From positions 1 to 41,937 of the IMG/VR virus record IMGVR_UViG_3300044982_000051: a stretch of DNA of 41,937 bases; one strand, given 5' to 3'. Positions 5,896 to 14,702 of the stretch are shown piece after piece. The position numbers and the translations under genes were made by a program. Positions within the stretch are counted from its first letter, which is position 1, and each line of letters opens with the position of its first letter. This DNA comes from a virus. The notes beneath the pieces were generated by a model. The model did not search any database. It was not told the origin of the DNA and was given only the letters and a program-made list of their open reading frames with translations.

Positions 5896-8800
5896 GAGGA
5901 TGCTCCAAGGTTGATGGTCGCCTGCCCCGGCGTGCCGCGGCCCACCACGGCGGACATCTGATAAATATTCACGCGCAGCTCACTCGGTGCCGAGGTGCCG
6001 AAGTCGGTCATGATCTGCGCGGCGGTGTAGAGCGCCTGGACGTCGGTCACCGCGATGGTACGAAGCACCGTGGTGCCGCCGCTGTCCAGAGAAATCACGT
6101 CCACCTGAAAGGCGAGCGTGGCTTCGCTGTTGGGGATATCAACGCCATCCATGAGCGTGCGGCCGAGCTTATCGCGCCGCGTCCAGGTGATCAGGATGTC
6201 GCCATCGGTCTGGTAGCGAGCATCGATATCGACCGGCGAGAATGGCTTCAGCGCAACGCCTCTCCCTGTGAAAGCCTCGGGAACGCCGGTCGAGAACGAG
6301 GCGCCGATCGACACGCCCTCGTAATCGTCGAGGTTGCCAATGTCGGCAATGTTGAGCGTGATGCGCGCGAGCGCGCCGGTGGCGAGCATGACGAAGCTAT
6401 CGTTGACCTGGCTTCGGCCGATGGCCCACTCGGTACCGCGCCGGCCTCGAAGCAGCCGCGATAGCTGCCACTGCGCGGTGGCCACTTTGGTGGCGGTCGC
6501 AAACTGCACGATCTCCCAGCGCTGGTTAGCGCCCATCGCGGCGGCGTTGCCACCGGCCAGCACCGCATCATCCGAAATGGATTCGAACGAAAGGGTATCG
6601 CTCGGCAGCGTCACCTCGATCACCGTCTCGGTGTCCCACGTGTAGGCTTGGCTCGAAGACACGGCGACACTCAGGATGCCGGCCTCCGACTCCACCGTCT
6701 GGCTGTACTGCGTGACCCAGGTCGATCCGCCGTTGGTCGAGCGGTATAGCGTCGCACCTCTGAAGGTGTTGCCAGCGGCCCAGGTGCGCATCACGGCGGT
6801 GTAGAAGCCGGCGCTGGCATCAGCGTCTTGCAGCGCCGGCAGATCCATCAGGTACAGCTCGGTGGCGCTGATGACCACCAGCACCGGCGGCACGAAGGTC
6901 GAGGGCGGCGCGATGGCAACGCTGGTGTAGCTTCGATCATCGTCCGAGACGCAGGTGAGCACGCGCAGCACGCCGCCTGAGTTTTGATCCTTGATGATGC
7001 GCACGCGCACCGTGAAGCCATTCACCGGTATCGCGATCGGATCGCCTCCCTCAAGCTGCGCCCATTCGGCACCGACGTTCACCGTATAGGTGGTGCGTCC
7101 GTTCCACGCATCCGCCCACAGCACCTCGGCCGCCTGCAAGGCTTGCGTGTCGCTCATCGCGATCGGGATTGAAACGTCCTGATCATTGACCGCTATGGTG
7201 GTGGGGCGAAACGGCGAATCCTGCTCACCCGCCTGGTAGTCGCGTTCTGTTGCAATATAGTGGTACCGGATGCGTCGTGGCAGATCAGAGTCCAGCGAAC
7301 GAAGTGCCGTAACACTCGGCGGCACAGCCTCGCCGGCCGAGGTCGCGTCAAAAGCGCCAATATCGTCAGCGCCAAGAGTAGCGACCAATGCCTTGCCGCG
7401 AGACTGGAAACGGATGGTGAGGCCACTCTCCACCGAATCGAAAAAAGCCACCGATCGAAGCGGATTGATAACATCACTCGCCGATGAAAGCGCGCTGACC
7501 TGGTAGCCATCGACGGTGATCGCCTCCATATCCGACACATCGATGTCGGTCACGCCGGCTCGCTGGCAGGCGCAGGTGATGATATCAGCCACGCTGACAC
7601 TCGAACCCGCGCCGGTGCAGATCTGGCTCTCGACCGCCCACGCGCCATTCACCCCATTGTTGGTCGGCGTGACCGGATACTGGCTGCCGTAGGTGTAGCC
7701 GGAGGGCATGGTGCCGGCGGCCACCGCTGCCTCGTAGGCGGCAGTCCAAAACGCTTCCGTGTTGCTCGCATCGGAGACGAGAATGCAGGGGTTCAAGGGA
7801 TATTGGACCACCACATCGAGCGCAACGCCGAGATTGGCGAGCGCCAGATATTCATTGACGGTATCGAGCACCCAAGGCGCCGAGAGCTGGTAGTCGCCGT
7901 TGTCGAGGATGCAGTAGCCCGGCAGCGGCGCGACCGGAAGGCCATAGCAAACCGGCGCTGGGATGCCGAGCGTTCGAGTGACCTTGACCATGTCGTTGGT
8001 GAAGAAAAAGACATGCGTGTCGGGATCGCCGCCGCAGTCCGATGAGCCTTGCCAGCGTCCGCTCAAGCTGGTCGCGATCGTGTACACGCCGTTGCCAGCC
8101 GAGCCGATATCACCGCCTCCATGATCAACGCCTCCCATCCACATCATCATGTCATTAGCGCCAACGAACTCGCACTCGGTGGCCGGATCGTCATTCGGCA
8201 GGATGTCGAAATGCACGCTGGTCGAGACGTTCTGGTTATAGAACATGTTGACGCTCAAAAACTCACCCGCAGGCTCGGCGCCGAGATTCGTGCCGTCCTC
8301 ATTCATGACGGGGCTTCCAGGGAAGATGCCATGCACCGCGTTGGCATTCGCCGACCATCCATAGAGCTTCGCCTGATAGCCGCCAATGGCGATCGCCGCA
8401 TCGAGCATCGTGACCACATCACCGACCGGGTTCACGAAGCCCTCGTCGAAGTAAAACGCCTGATATTGGTAGGTGCCGGTTGGGTCGCGCGGATCAAGCT
8501 CACCTTGGTTGCCGGGATTGCCCCACGGCGCCAAGAACCAATTTGATGAAGAGTTCGCCTCGGTGCAGTCCCCGGCGCCACTGGTGAAGCACTCGAATTG
8601 AAAATTCGGATGCCGCCAGCCTTGCGCGGTTTGCAGAAGACGATTCGGATACACGATGTAGGCCAGGCCCTTGAAGGGTTGCAGATTGCCGACGCCATAG
8701 AGCGCCTCGAAGGTGGGGTCCGGCTCCTGATCCTCGCTGCCGAGGTACAACACGAAGGTCTCGGCGTAGACGGCGCTGCCGGCGAGACGCTGCGAATATT

Positions 8801-9221
8801 GCTCGTCGGTCTCCGCGACGGTGCCGGTCTGCGTGTTGGCAGCCTGCTGCGGCCTGATGTCATACACCAGCGTGCCGTTCTCCCAGATGCGCGAGACGCC
8901 GCCGATCGCCTGCTGCAAATCGATCGCCGATTCCACCAGCGCGATGCCGATCGACTGGTTGTACTGGTAGGTCAGCTGCTCAGGCCCGCCCTTGCCGCCT
9001 TGCTCGTTGGTCGATTGCACCGAGGGCGCAAGCAGAATGACGGTGCCGGCGACCGAGAATGTGCCAAAGCCGATCGGGCATGGCTCACCGAGATCCGCGG
9101 TGGTGGTTCTATTGTCGGTGAGCTGCGGGCCGCGAGGCAGCTGAGTTGGAAAGAGCGCCGAGCCTGCCAGGCTGCCGAGTGCGAAGCCCAGCTCCGGGTT
9201 GCCGAAGTAGGCACCCACCAC
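5892..9221 (-). CDS. large tail tip protein (gpJ / GTA-like central tip)
   Basis: 1109 aa from GTG 9221. It begins with a glycine-rich hydrophobic stretch (FGNPELGFALGSLAGSALFP) typical of tip proteins in GTA-like siphophage tails. A long beta-rich body follows, then fibronectin-like segments, and the C-terminus matches the phage-tail tip pattern (LRVNIYQMSAVVGRG). It follows the NlpC/P60 gene, as the central tip gene usually does. The start is uncertain: homologous-looking hydrophobic sequence continues upstream in frame (SNIGQAVLTVVGT) to 9263, where the only candidate initiator is ATC. The tip contacts the host envelope and triggers DNA release. Confidence 0.85.
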   Translation of the reverse strand: MVGAYFGNPELGFALGSLAGSALFPTQLPRGPQLTDNRTTTADLGEPCPIGFGTFSVAGTVILLAPSVQSTNEQGGKGGPEQLTYQYNQSIGIALVESAIDLQQAIGGVSRIWENGTLVYDIRPQQAANTQTGTVAETDEQYSQRLAGSAVYAETFVLYLGSEDQEPDPTFEALYGVGNLQPFKGLAYIVYPNRLLQTAQGWRHPNFQFECFTSGAGDCTEANSSSNWFLAPWGNPGNQGELDPRDPTGTYQYQAFYFDEGFVNPVGDVVTMLDAAIAIGGYQAKLYGWSANANAVHGIFPGSPVMNEDGTNLGAEPAGEFLSVNMFYNQNVSTSVHFDILPNDDPATECEFVGANDMMMWMGGVDHGGGDIGSAGNGVYTIATSLSGRWQGSSDCGGDPDTHVFFFTNDMVKVTRTLGIPAPVCYGLPVAPLPGYCILDNGDYQLSAPWVLDTVNEYLALANLGVALDVVVQYPLNPCILVSDASNTEAFWTAAYEAAVAAGTMPSGYTYGSQYPVTPTNNGVNGAWAVESQICTGAGSSVSVADIITCACQRAGVTDIDVSDMEAITVDGYQVSALSSASDVINPLRSVAFFDSVESGLTIRFQSRGKALVATLGADDIGAFDATSAGEAVPPSVTALRSLDSDLPRRIRYHYIATERDYQAGEQDSPFRPTTIAVNDQDVSIPIAMSDTQALQAAEVLWADAWNGRTTYTVNVGAEWAQLEGGDPIAIPVNGFTVRVRIIKDQNSGGVLRVLTCVSDDDRSYTSVAIAPPSTFVPPVLVVISATELYLMDLPALQDADASAGFYTAVMRTWAAGNTFRGATLYRSTNGGSTWVTQYSQTVESEAGILSVAVSSSQAYTWDTETVIEVTLPSDTLSFESISDDAVLAGGNAAAMGANQRWEIVQFATATKVATAQWQLSRLLRGRRGTEWAIGRSQVNDSFVMLATGALARITLNIADIGNLDDYEGVSIGASFSTGVPEAFTGRGVALKPFSPVDIDARYQTDGDILITWTRRDKLGRTLMDGVDIPNSEATLAFQVDVISLDSGGTTVLRTIAVTDVQALYTAAQIMTDFGTSAPSELRVNIYQMSAVVGRGTPGQATINLGASS

Positions 9222-9255
9222 CGTGCCAACGACGGTGAGGACGGCTTGGCCGATA

Positions 9256-9675
9256 TTACTGATAGATCACCAGCGGAATCGCCCAGATCGAATGCGTGCG
9301 CTGCCGCCACTGGCCACCGTAGGTGTGCTCCACCACTTTGCCGTTCGGCTGGTTGCAATGAATGATCGTGCCATCGCGCGTGAGCACCGCGCCGTGGCTC
9401 GCGAACTGGTGCAGCGGCCATTGCACCGTGACGAGAGCGCCAGGCTGTTCGGGGATCTGGCGCGTGAGGTCTGCCAGCTTATCGAGGAGCAGGCGCTGCG
9501 GGTTGCGCGAATAGTTGATCGGCAGCTGCTCGAGGAAAATCGATGAGCCGATTTCGTTGGCGCCGGCCGCGATGAATCCCAGGCAGTCGCACCCCAATCG
9601 AGTGCGACCCTGGTGCAGAAACTTCACGCCGAGCCATGTGCGATAGTTGCACAGCAGATCATCGACGCCGATCAA
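9256..9675 (-). CDS. NlpC/P60-type tail peptidase
   Basis: 139 aa from TTG 9675, which overlaps the DUF2163 stop (TTGA) and has AGGAG nine bases upstream. GCDCLGF near residues 28-34 carries the catalytic cysteine motif (D-C-x-G) and FASHGAVL near residue 91 supplies the catalytic histidine. NlpC/P60 enzymes cleave peptide links in peptidoglycan; in siphophage tails they sit at the tip and open the cell wall for DNA entry. The same frame is open further upstream, but that Arg/His-rich part is antisense-like noise over the DUF2163 gene. Confidence 0.85.
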   Translation of the reverse strand: MIGVDDLLCNYRTWLGVKFLHQGRTRLGCDCLGFIAAGANEIGSSIFLEQLPINYSRNPQRLLLDKLADLTRQIPEQPGALVTVQWPLHQFASHGAVLTRDGTIIHCNQPNGKVVEHTYGGQWRQRTHSIWAIPLVIYQ

Positions 9676-10598
9676 GAGCCAAGCTCCTGTGGTGTGGTCG
9701 GCCCTGCGGTGATGGCCATGATGCCGGGGATGAAGCTGCCGTGGGCGCGAATGTTGGGCAGGTTCCCGTAGAAAATACACGTGGACTTTTGCAGATCGCA
9801 TCCGGCCTTGAGCGTGAAGGCGTCCTCCGGATTGACGGCCTGCGGGAATTGTTCCCAGAATTTGATCACGCCATCGTTGAACAGCGGATCGAGCTGCACC
9901 TGGCGCACCAGTCCCACGTTGGCGCCGCTCGTGAAAGTCAGATAGCCGCCGACGAATCGCATGCCGGTGGTGTCGCCGAGCGAGACTTCGAAGGTGCCGC
10001 GATCGGTGACGCTGCCGACAGTGCCGGTGGTCGATGGCACGACGAATTTGCAGCGGTGATCGCCGAACTGGGCGTTGCACTCCACGGAGAATGTTCGAAT
10101 GATGATCTGCTGGAGCAGCTGCGTGAGGCCACGAACCTCGGTGGTATAGCTGCCATCCGAGGTCTGCGTGATCTGGCCGAGCGTGCCGCCACCGGCGATC
10201 CAGTAACCGTGCGAGGGCGCCGCCCAGTTGCATACCAAGATCGTCACCGGCGCCGTATCTAGCAGGCCATCAGCGATGGCATTGGCGCTCACATCAATCA
10301 CCGTGGCGTATTGCGGCGAGTCATCGGTCTTGTCGGGGAAGGCGCCGCTCACATCGAGGTTGTCTACCGACAGATCGGTGTTGGACGATAGATCACCCAT
10401 CGTCACGTTGGCGATGGCCTTATAGGTGCCGGCGTACTCATCCACGGTGGTGTCACCGGCCGGCGGCAGCGTGATGTCGAGGTCATGCTCGGTGCCGCGG
10501 ATCATCTCTCCATTGCTCATCTCGATCGTCCAGCAATAGGCGAGCGTGGTGCAATCGGCCTTCAGGTCAGCGAGCAGTAGCGGCGGTATCGTTTTCAC
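9672..10598 (-). CDS. DUF2163 tail protein (GTA-like distal tail / hub)
   Basis: 308 aa, GTG start overlapping the previous gene (GTGA). The cysteine-containing CNAQFGDHRCKF motif and the following beta-rich part (about residues 175-290) are typical of DUF2163, a tail-hub component in GTA-like and related siphophage tails. It stands in the conserved order tape measure, DUF2460, DUF2163, NlpC/P60, tip protein. It probably forms the ring to which the peptidase and tip protein bind. Confidence 0.85.
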   Translation of the reverse strand: MKTIPPLLLADLKADCTTLAYCWTIEMSNGEMIRGTEHDLDITLPPAGDTTVDEYAGTYKAIANVTMGDLSSNTDLSVDNLDVSGAFPDKTDDSPQYATVIDVSANAIADGLLDTAPVTILVCNWAAPSHGYWIAGGGTLGQITQTSDGSYTTEVRGLTQLLQQIIIRTFSVECNAQFGDHRCKFVVPSTTGTVGSVTDRGTFEVSLGDTTGMRFVGGYLTFTSGANVGLVRQVQLDPLFNDGVIKFWEQFPQAVNPEDAFTLKAGCDLQKSTCIFYGNLPNIRAHGSFIPGIMAITAGPTTPQELGS

Positions 10599-10756
10599 CA
10601 GTTCTTTCCTTCTAGCGAGCCCGGCATGTTGGATCCAATCTTAAGAACTCGACCGCAGTAGGGGCAAAACGCGAAGCGCTCCACGATGAAAGGCCACAGG
10701 TAGATCGGCTTTTGGAACTGCGTGCACGCGTTGAAATAGCCATCGCCATTGACCAT
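10595..10756 (-). CDS. small zinc-ribbon-like protein in the tail operon
   Basis: 53 aa from ATG 10756. It has ACTQ and AFCPYCGRVL, with C-x2-C able to bind zinc together with an upstream Cys. It strongly resembles the 72-aa protein at 40009-40227, which has the same order: Cys-x-Trp-Arg-Arg, Cys, then SFCPYCGKPL. That comparison suggests the coding part here also includes CRWRR just upstream of the ATG, but no ATG, GTG or TTG precedes it in frame. The 3' end overlaps the DUF2163 start. Function unknown. Confidence 0.6.
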   Translation of the reverse strand: MVNGDGYFNACTQFQKPIYLWPFIVERFAFCPYCGRVLKIGSNMPGSLEGKNW

Positions 10757-10776
10757 GCGGCGCCATCGGCAGCGAC

Positions 10777-11430
10777 TTACGCGAGCGGTTGGCGCAGCTC
10801 GGCCAGCTGCACCGTCACATTGAGGATCTGGTAATTGCTGAAGCTCGGATTTAACTGCGCGTCGAATCTTACCCACACATCGAACTCCCCACCCCAAAAG
10901 CTGGGCGTGCCGCTGAAGCCTCCGCCGATCGTCACCAAGCCGGTCGCTTCATCCAAGGTCCAGGTGTCCTCGGCCTGCGCGGTGCCCTCCTCATTCGAGA
11001 TCATGATCGTGGAGCCGACCGGGCGCTGAATGTAGCGTGACTGGGTGAACGGACCGAAAGTGTAATCCTTCACCAGCCGATACGAGGCGGGAGAATCGCC
11101 GCTCGATACCAGCGGCTGATCACTCGCGCTCGGCTCATCGCCCAGATCGCAGCTTTTATAATCGAGCTGATCCTGAAAGCGAAACGCATTCGACATGCCG
11201 CCGACCGCCTGCCATAGCTTGTATATCTCGAAGATGTCTTCCTGCGACTGATCGCCGGTCGGCACCGAGGTGTACTTGGTGAGCGACTGCGACCACACGC
11301 GCTGGCGTCTTTCGTAGCCACCCTCGCGCTGCACGATCTTGACCAAGAAATTTGGCTCGGCGACGAAGCCGTAGGAGCTGATGCAGGCGGGGAAGACTGC
11401 GGCGGGGTCCGGCGTGATCACGTCAACCAT
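10777..11430 (-). CDS. DUF2460 tail protein
   Basis: 217 aa from ATG 11430, with GGAG just upstream and an 8-nt overlap with the tape measure gene. The N-terminal part (FPACISSYGFVAEPNFLVKI) and the RFQDQLDY region match DUF2460, the conserved protein that follows the tape measure in GTA-like tails and is a distal-tail-type component. A longer in-frame extension upstream (Ala/Arg-rich) lies over the tape measure gene and is not likely coding. Confidence 0.85.
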   Translation of the reverse strand: MVDVITPDPAAVFPACISSYGFVAEPNFLVKIVQREGGYERRQRVWSQSLTKYTSVPTGDQSQEDIFEIYKLWQAVGGMSNAFRFQDQLDYKSCDLGDEPSASDQPLVSSGDSPASYRLVKDYTFGPFTQSRYIQRPVGSTIMISNEEGTAQAEDTWTLDEATGLVTIGGGFSGTPSFWGGEFDVWVRFDAQLNPSFSNYQILNVTVQLAELRQPLA

Positions 11431-14068
11431 TTCTCCGTGCGGCGATCGAAAGCTGCCTTGCGGCCGAGGCGGCGGCCTGGCCCTGGCTCTGGCGTGTGAT
11501 AGTGCCACCCGGCGCGCTCAAAACGAAAGTGTTGGAGACCGACAGGCCCTGGCCGCCGCCGCTCGACATCGGCTGGATGTGCATGTCCTTAGAGCCTGCG
11601 TACGCAAGCTCGGGGCCGTTCTCGCCGACCACGGCATAGCTGCCACGCGACATGTTACCGCCACCGGCGAAACCGTTGAGCGAGGTGAGCAGGCTGGAGG
11701 TGTTGTCGGTGACACCAGCCAGCGCATCGGCGTTCATCGAGGCGGTTGGCCCTAACGTGCTCGATCCGCCGGCGCCGCCGAACAGCCCGGAGAGAAAGCC
11801 GAAGCCGTTGGAGGAGCTGCCGCCGCCTGAGCCGCCCTGGCCGAACAATCCCGCGAGCAGCCCTGGTGCACCGCCGGCCGGTCCGCCAGTGCCAAAAATC
11901 GATTGGCTCAAGTCCTTGCTGACCATGTTCGCGAGATCCTTCTGAATCGACTTCACCATGTCGGAAAACGCCGCCTTGAAGCCCTTGGCGCCGGTGATCA
12001 GGTCAGAGAAGTTATCGGCGAACGCGGACTCCAGCTGGCCCCGAATTTGGTTCTCCAGCTGGTTGGTGTTTTTTTGCAGGTCGATGATCTGAAGATTGAA
12101 CTGCTGAGTTTGCTCGGTGAGCTTCGGGATATTGGCATCGTCACTGATCCCTTTGAGCTGCGTGTAAATCTGCTGCTGGTTGGTGATCTCCGTTTGCTGG
12201 AGCGCGTTCAGCTGATTCTGTGCCGCGATGTCGGTGATGGCGCCGGTGGCCTGGGCGAGATGCACCTTGGCCACCTGCTGCTCATAGTCGGCCTGTATCT
12301 TTTGCGACTGGAGCATCACCTCGTTGTATTGCGCCTGCGCCGTTTCGGCATCGCGCGCGCGCTGTACCGTCGCCTGGCCCGAGGTATCTCCTCGAGCTGC
12401 CAGGTTTTGCGTGAGTCCCTTGTTGGAAAGATCGAAGGAATGCTGTGCGGCCGCCACCAGCTTGCCGTTCATTTCGTCCAGCTTATCGTTGAGCGCCTGG
12501 ACCGCCTTCTGGTCCTTGTCGTCGATGATGGCGTTGTTCAATGCGGTAATCGAAGCGCGCGCCGCCGCGCCACCATCGGCAAGACGATTGAGTGCCGCAC
12601 CCAGCTCGCCGGTGCTCAACTTATATTTTTCAGCGGCGACGTCCGACTGATCCAGCTTGTCCTTCTGCTCGGTGAGCGAGTTGATGGCATCCTGCGCGGT
12701 CTTGGTGTCCTTGCTCTGCTGAAGCGCGTGCGCGTAGGCGAGTGCCGATTTCGCCGCGGCCTGGCCGGCGGGGCCGGCGATCTTCAGCTGATCGGCCAGC
12801 TCGCCGACCGAGAGCTTGTAGCGCGCCGCCGCCTCGGCGCCCAAGCCGAAGGACTGCGCCTGGGTCTGCAAGCTCTGGCTGAACTTCACCAGCGCCTTAT
12901 CGGCCTCGTCCTGTTTGGCGAGCGCCTCCGGAGAGCCCAGCTGATTCTTGCCGCCATCGCCGGTGCCGCCTTTCGTCGCCGCATCCGCCGCCCCCTTGGC
13001 GCCGCGCTCCGCCTGCGCGATCTGCTGGTCGGCGGTGTCCTTAAAGAGCGCCGCCTGCGCCGCATCGTAGCGGGCGATCACGCGCTGATTCTGGTCTTGC
13101 AGGTCTGCGAATATATCGGCCACCTGGCTGAAATTGCCATGCGCCGCCGCGACCGCCGCAGCGCCGGTGGCACCGATGACGTTCCCGAGCTCCTCGAAGC
13201 CGCCCATGACTTCGAGCACGACGTAGGCCACGCCTTTGAGCACCGTGGCGATGCCATTGCCGAACGTCGAGACCGCCTCGGCCTGCGAGGAGGTGCCGGT
13301 CAGTGCCTGGCTCAAGCCGAGCAGCGCCGGTGTCAGGTTGGTGACGATCGCCACCTTCAGCTGGCCCTCGGTGGTGGCGGCGAGCTGCGCGAAGGATCGC
13401 TCTGCCTCCTCCGCAGCTTTGGCCGCTTCGTTGGAGAACGCGGCACCGGCCGCTATGGCAGCCGCCTCGGCATCGTGCAGGGCCGCCGAGCCTTGATTGA
13501 GCGTCGGGATGTTGGCAGCACCGGCGCGGCCCATGAGCGTTTGCGCGATAGCTACCTTGTTGGCGCCATCGGCCGACTTCGAAAATGAGTCGGCGATCTC
13601 GTCCTGCAACGTCGCCGCGTCCTTGATGTTGCCGCTGGCATCGTGCACGTCGATGCCGAGCAGGCGAAACGCCTGGCCAGCCTTGCTGGTCGAATCACCC
13701 GCAGCCTCCGAGGCGGCGACGTTCAGTTTCTTGAAGGATTGCGCCAGCTCCTCGGTGCTGATGCCGGAGCCGGCGGTAGCGATCTGAAACGCCGAGAGGG
13801 TCTGCGCCGAGACGCCGGCGGTCTGAGAGAATTTCTCCAGCTGCGCCGCGCCCTCCAAGGCGCTCTCGCTGAATTCCACAATCTGCTCGATGGCGAATGC
13901 ACCGGCGATGTTCTTTCCCAGCTCGGAGAACTTTTCATCGATACCATCGAGAATGTCCTCCTGATCCTTGGCGAATTTGTTGAGCTTCTGCGTCGCCTGG
14001 TCGAGCGCCTTCACGTACTGGCTGTTGTCAGCCTGCATGCGCACCACGAGGGCAGCTAAATCAGCCAT
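11423..14068 (-). CDS. tail tape measure protein
   Basis: 881 aa, starting MADLAALVVRMQADNSQYVK, a typical tape-measure start. It is mostly helical, with Ala/Gln/Lys-rich coiled-coil stretches; a glycine-rich region (about 745-800) and a conserved-looking C-terminus (FAGGGNMSRGSYAVVGENGP) match many siphophage tape measures. At about 0.15 nm per residue the tail would be roughly 130 nm long. It follows the G/GT chaperone pair. The opposite strand has a long open frame here that I take to be a shadow. Confidence 0.93.
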   Translation of the reverse strand: MADLAALVVRMQADNSQYVKALDQATQKLNKFAKDQEDILDGIDEKFSELGKNIAGAFAIEQIVEFSESALEGAAQLEKFSQTAGVSAQTLSAFQIATAGSGISTEELAQSFKKLNVAASEAAGDSTSKAGQAFRLLGIDVHDASGNIKDAATLQDEIADSFSKSADGANKVAIAQTLMGRAGAANIPTLNQGSAALHDAEAAAIAAGAAFSNEAAKAAEEAERSFAQLAATTEGQLKVAIVTNLTPALLGLSQALTGTSSQAEAVSTFGNGIATVLKGVAYVVLEVMGGFEELGNVIGATGAAAVAAAHGNFSQVADIFADLQDQNQRVIARYDAAQAALFKDTADQQIAQAERGAKGAADAATKGGTGDGGKNQLGSPEALAKQDEADKALVKFSQSLQTQAQSFGLGAEAAARYKLSVGELADQLKIAGPAGQAAAKSALAYAHALQQSKDTKTAQDAINSLTEQKDKLDQSDVAAEKYKLSTGELGAALNRLADGGAAARASITALNNAIIDDKDQKAVQALNDKLDEMNGKLVAAAQHSFDLSNKGLTQNLAARGDTSGQATVQRARDAETAQAQYNEVMLQSQKIQADYEQQVAKVHLAQATGAITDIAAQNQLNALQQTEITNQQQIYTQLKGISDDANIPKLTEQTQQFNLQIIDLQKNTNQLENQIRGQLESAFADNFSDLITGAKGFKAAFSDMVKSIQKDLANMVSKDLSQSIFGTGGPAGGAPGLLAGLFGQGGSGGGSSSNGFGFLSGLFGGAGGSSTLGPTASMNADALAGVTDNTSSLLTSLNGFAGGGNMSRGSYAVVGENGPELAYAGSKDMHIQPMSSGGGQGLSVSNTFVLSAPGGTITRQSQGQAAASAARQLSIAARRNG

Positions 14069-14071
14069 GGC

Positions 14072-14437
14072 TCATTTCCTTTTGCGGGGCGGTTTGCGTT
14101 TGTCGCGTTCGGAGCGGCGGGCGCCATCTTCCATGAACGCGTGAATTTTGGCCAGCTTCGCCCGCTTCACGGCACGCGGATCGCGCCACATGAATTTGGT
14201 AAGCGGCAGCAGCGGATTGTCCTTGAGGTGCGGGCGCAGCAGCTCGGCGGTCATGAAGGCGGCATGCCAATTATCGCGCCACGGCCCCCACGGCTCGGCG
14301 ATCCAATAGTTGCGCCAGCCAGAAAGCTCACGGTCCGAGACGCTGTTCAGCAGCTCGTCCACCGAGCGGCCCAGCAGCGAGGCAAGACGGAAGAGAAACA
14401 GCTCCTCCGCGTCTAGCTCGCCACTGGGGTCTCCTCT
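14072..14437 (-). CDS. tail assembly chaperone T part, made by -1 frameshift as GT
   Basis: The T-like frame has only GTG 14362 as an ordinary start, giving 96 aa, but is open without stops back to the slippery site at 14437. Reading CCCAAAA inside the upstream G gene and slipping -1 would join 87 residues of G to 121 residues of this frame, a 208-aa GT protein. The T part has ELFLFRLASLLGRSVDELLN and SGWRNYWIAEPWGPWRDNW, typical of phage tail assembly chaperones, and a basic tail. G and GT bind the tape measure during tail assembly and are not in the virion. The frame offset and heptamer are visible; the slippage itself is inference. Confidence 0.8.
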   Translation of the reverse strand, partial: RGDPSGELDAEELFLFRLASLLGRSVDELLNSVSDRELSGWRNYWIAEPWGPWRDNWHAAFMTAELLRPHLKDNPLLPLTKFMWRDPRAVKRAKLAKIHAFMEDGARRSERDKRKPPRKRK

Positions 14438-14697
14438 TTTGGGTCGGTGGGATCATCGTTGCCGAGCCGGAACGCCTCCTCGGAAATTGCCTTCATGACG
14501 GTGAAGGGAAGACTATCGGCTGTCTTCTGCTGCGTTTCGAACTTCGGCTCCAGGCAGCACTTCCATGCGACGAACGCCTCCAGGTGCACCTTGGTCTCTG
14601 GTGTGGCGATGAGCTTGCGAACACCAATCATGTCCGCGCCGGAAAGCTCGCGGACCAAATAGGACTTGCCTCGCACCGTGATGGTGTTTTCCTTCAT
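14413..14697 (-). CDS. tail assembly chaperone G-like protein
   Basis: 94 aa, acidic and helical after a short beta start (ITVRGKSYLVRELSGADM). Its position between the major tail protein and tape measure genes, its size, and the overlapping -1 frame that continues it all match lambda G. It is made in excess of the GT frameshift product. The ribosome would read it to the TAG at 14413 unless it slips at 14437. Confidence 0.82.
   Translation of the reverse strand: MKENTITVRGKSYLVRELSGADMIGVRKLIATPETKVHLEAFVAWKCCLEPKFETQQKTADSLPFTVMKAISEEAFRLGNDDPTDPKEETPVAS
14437..14443 (-). promoter_or_regulatory. predicted -1 ribosomal frameshift site (CCCAAAA)
   Basis: In the G frame the bases read C CCA AAA G, a valid X-XXY-YYZ heptamer, seven codons before the G stop. 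The -1 frame beyond it is open for 121 codons and encodes the T-like domain. The identical heptamer occurs at 22137-22143. Confidence 0.75.
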
Positions 14698-14702
14698 AGG
14701 CT

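Noticed and set aside
5227-5961. 244-codon plus-strand open frame over the fibre gene
   Set aside because: Antisense to the fibre-like and tip genes; Arg/Gly-rich without motifs.
9675-10233. Upstream extension of the NlpC/P60 frame
   Set aside because: Arg/His-rich, no folded-domain pattern, and overlaps the well-supported DUF2163 gene; TTG 9675 with AGGAG and a TTGA overlap is a better start.
11903-13588. 561-codon open frame on the plus strand
   Set aside because: It lies opposite the tape measure gene, is Leu/Arg/Gly-rich without any domain pattern, and has no place in a plus-strand operon. GC-rich genes often leave such antisense open frames.
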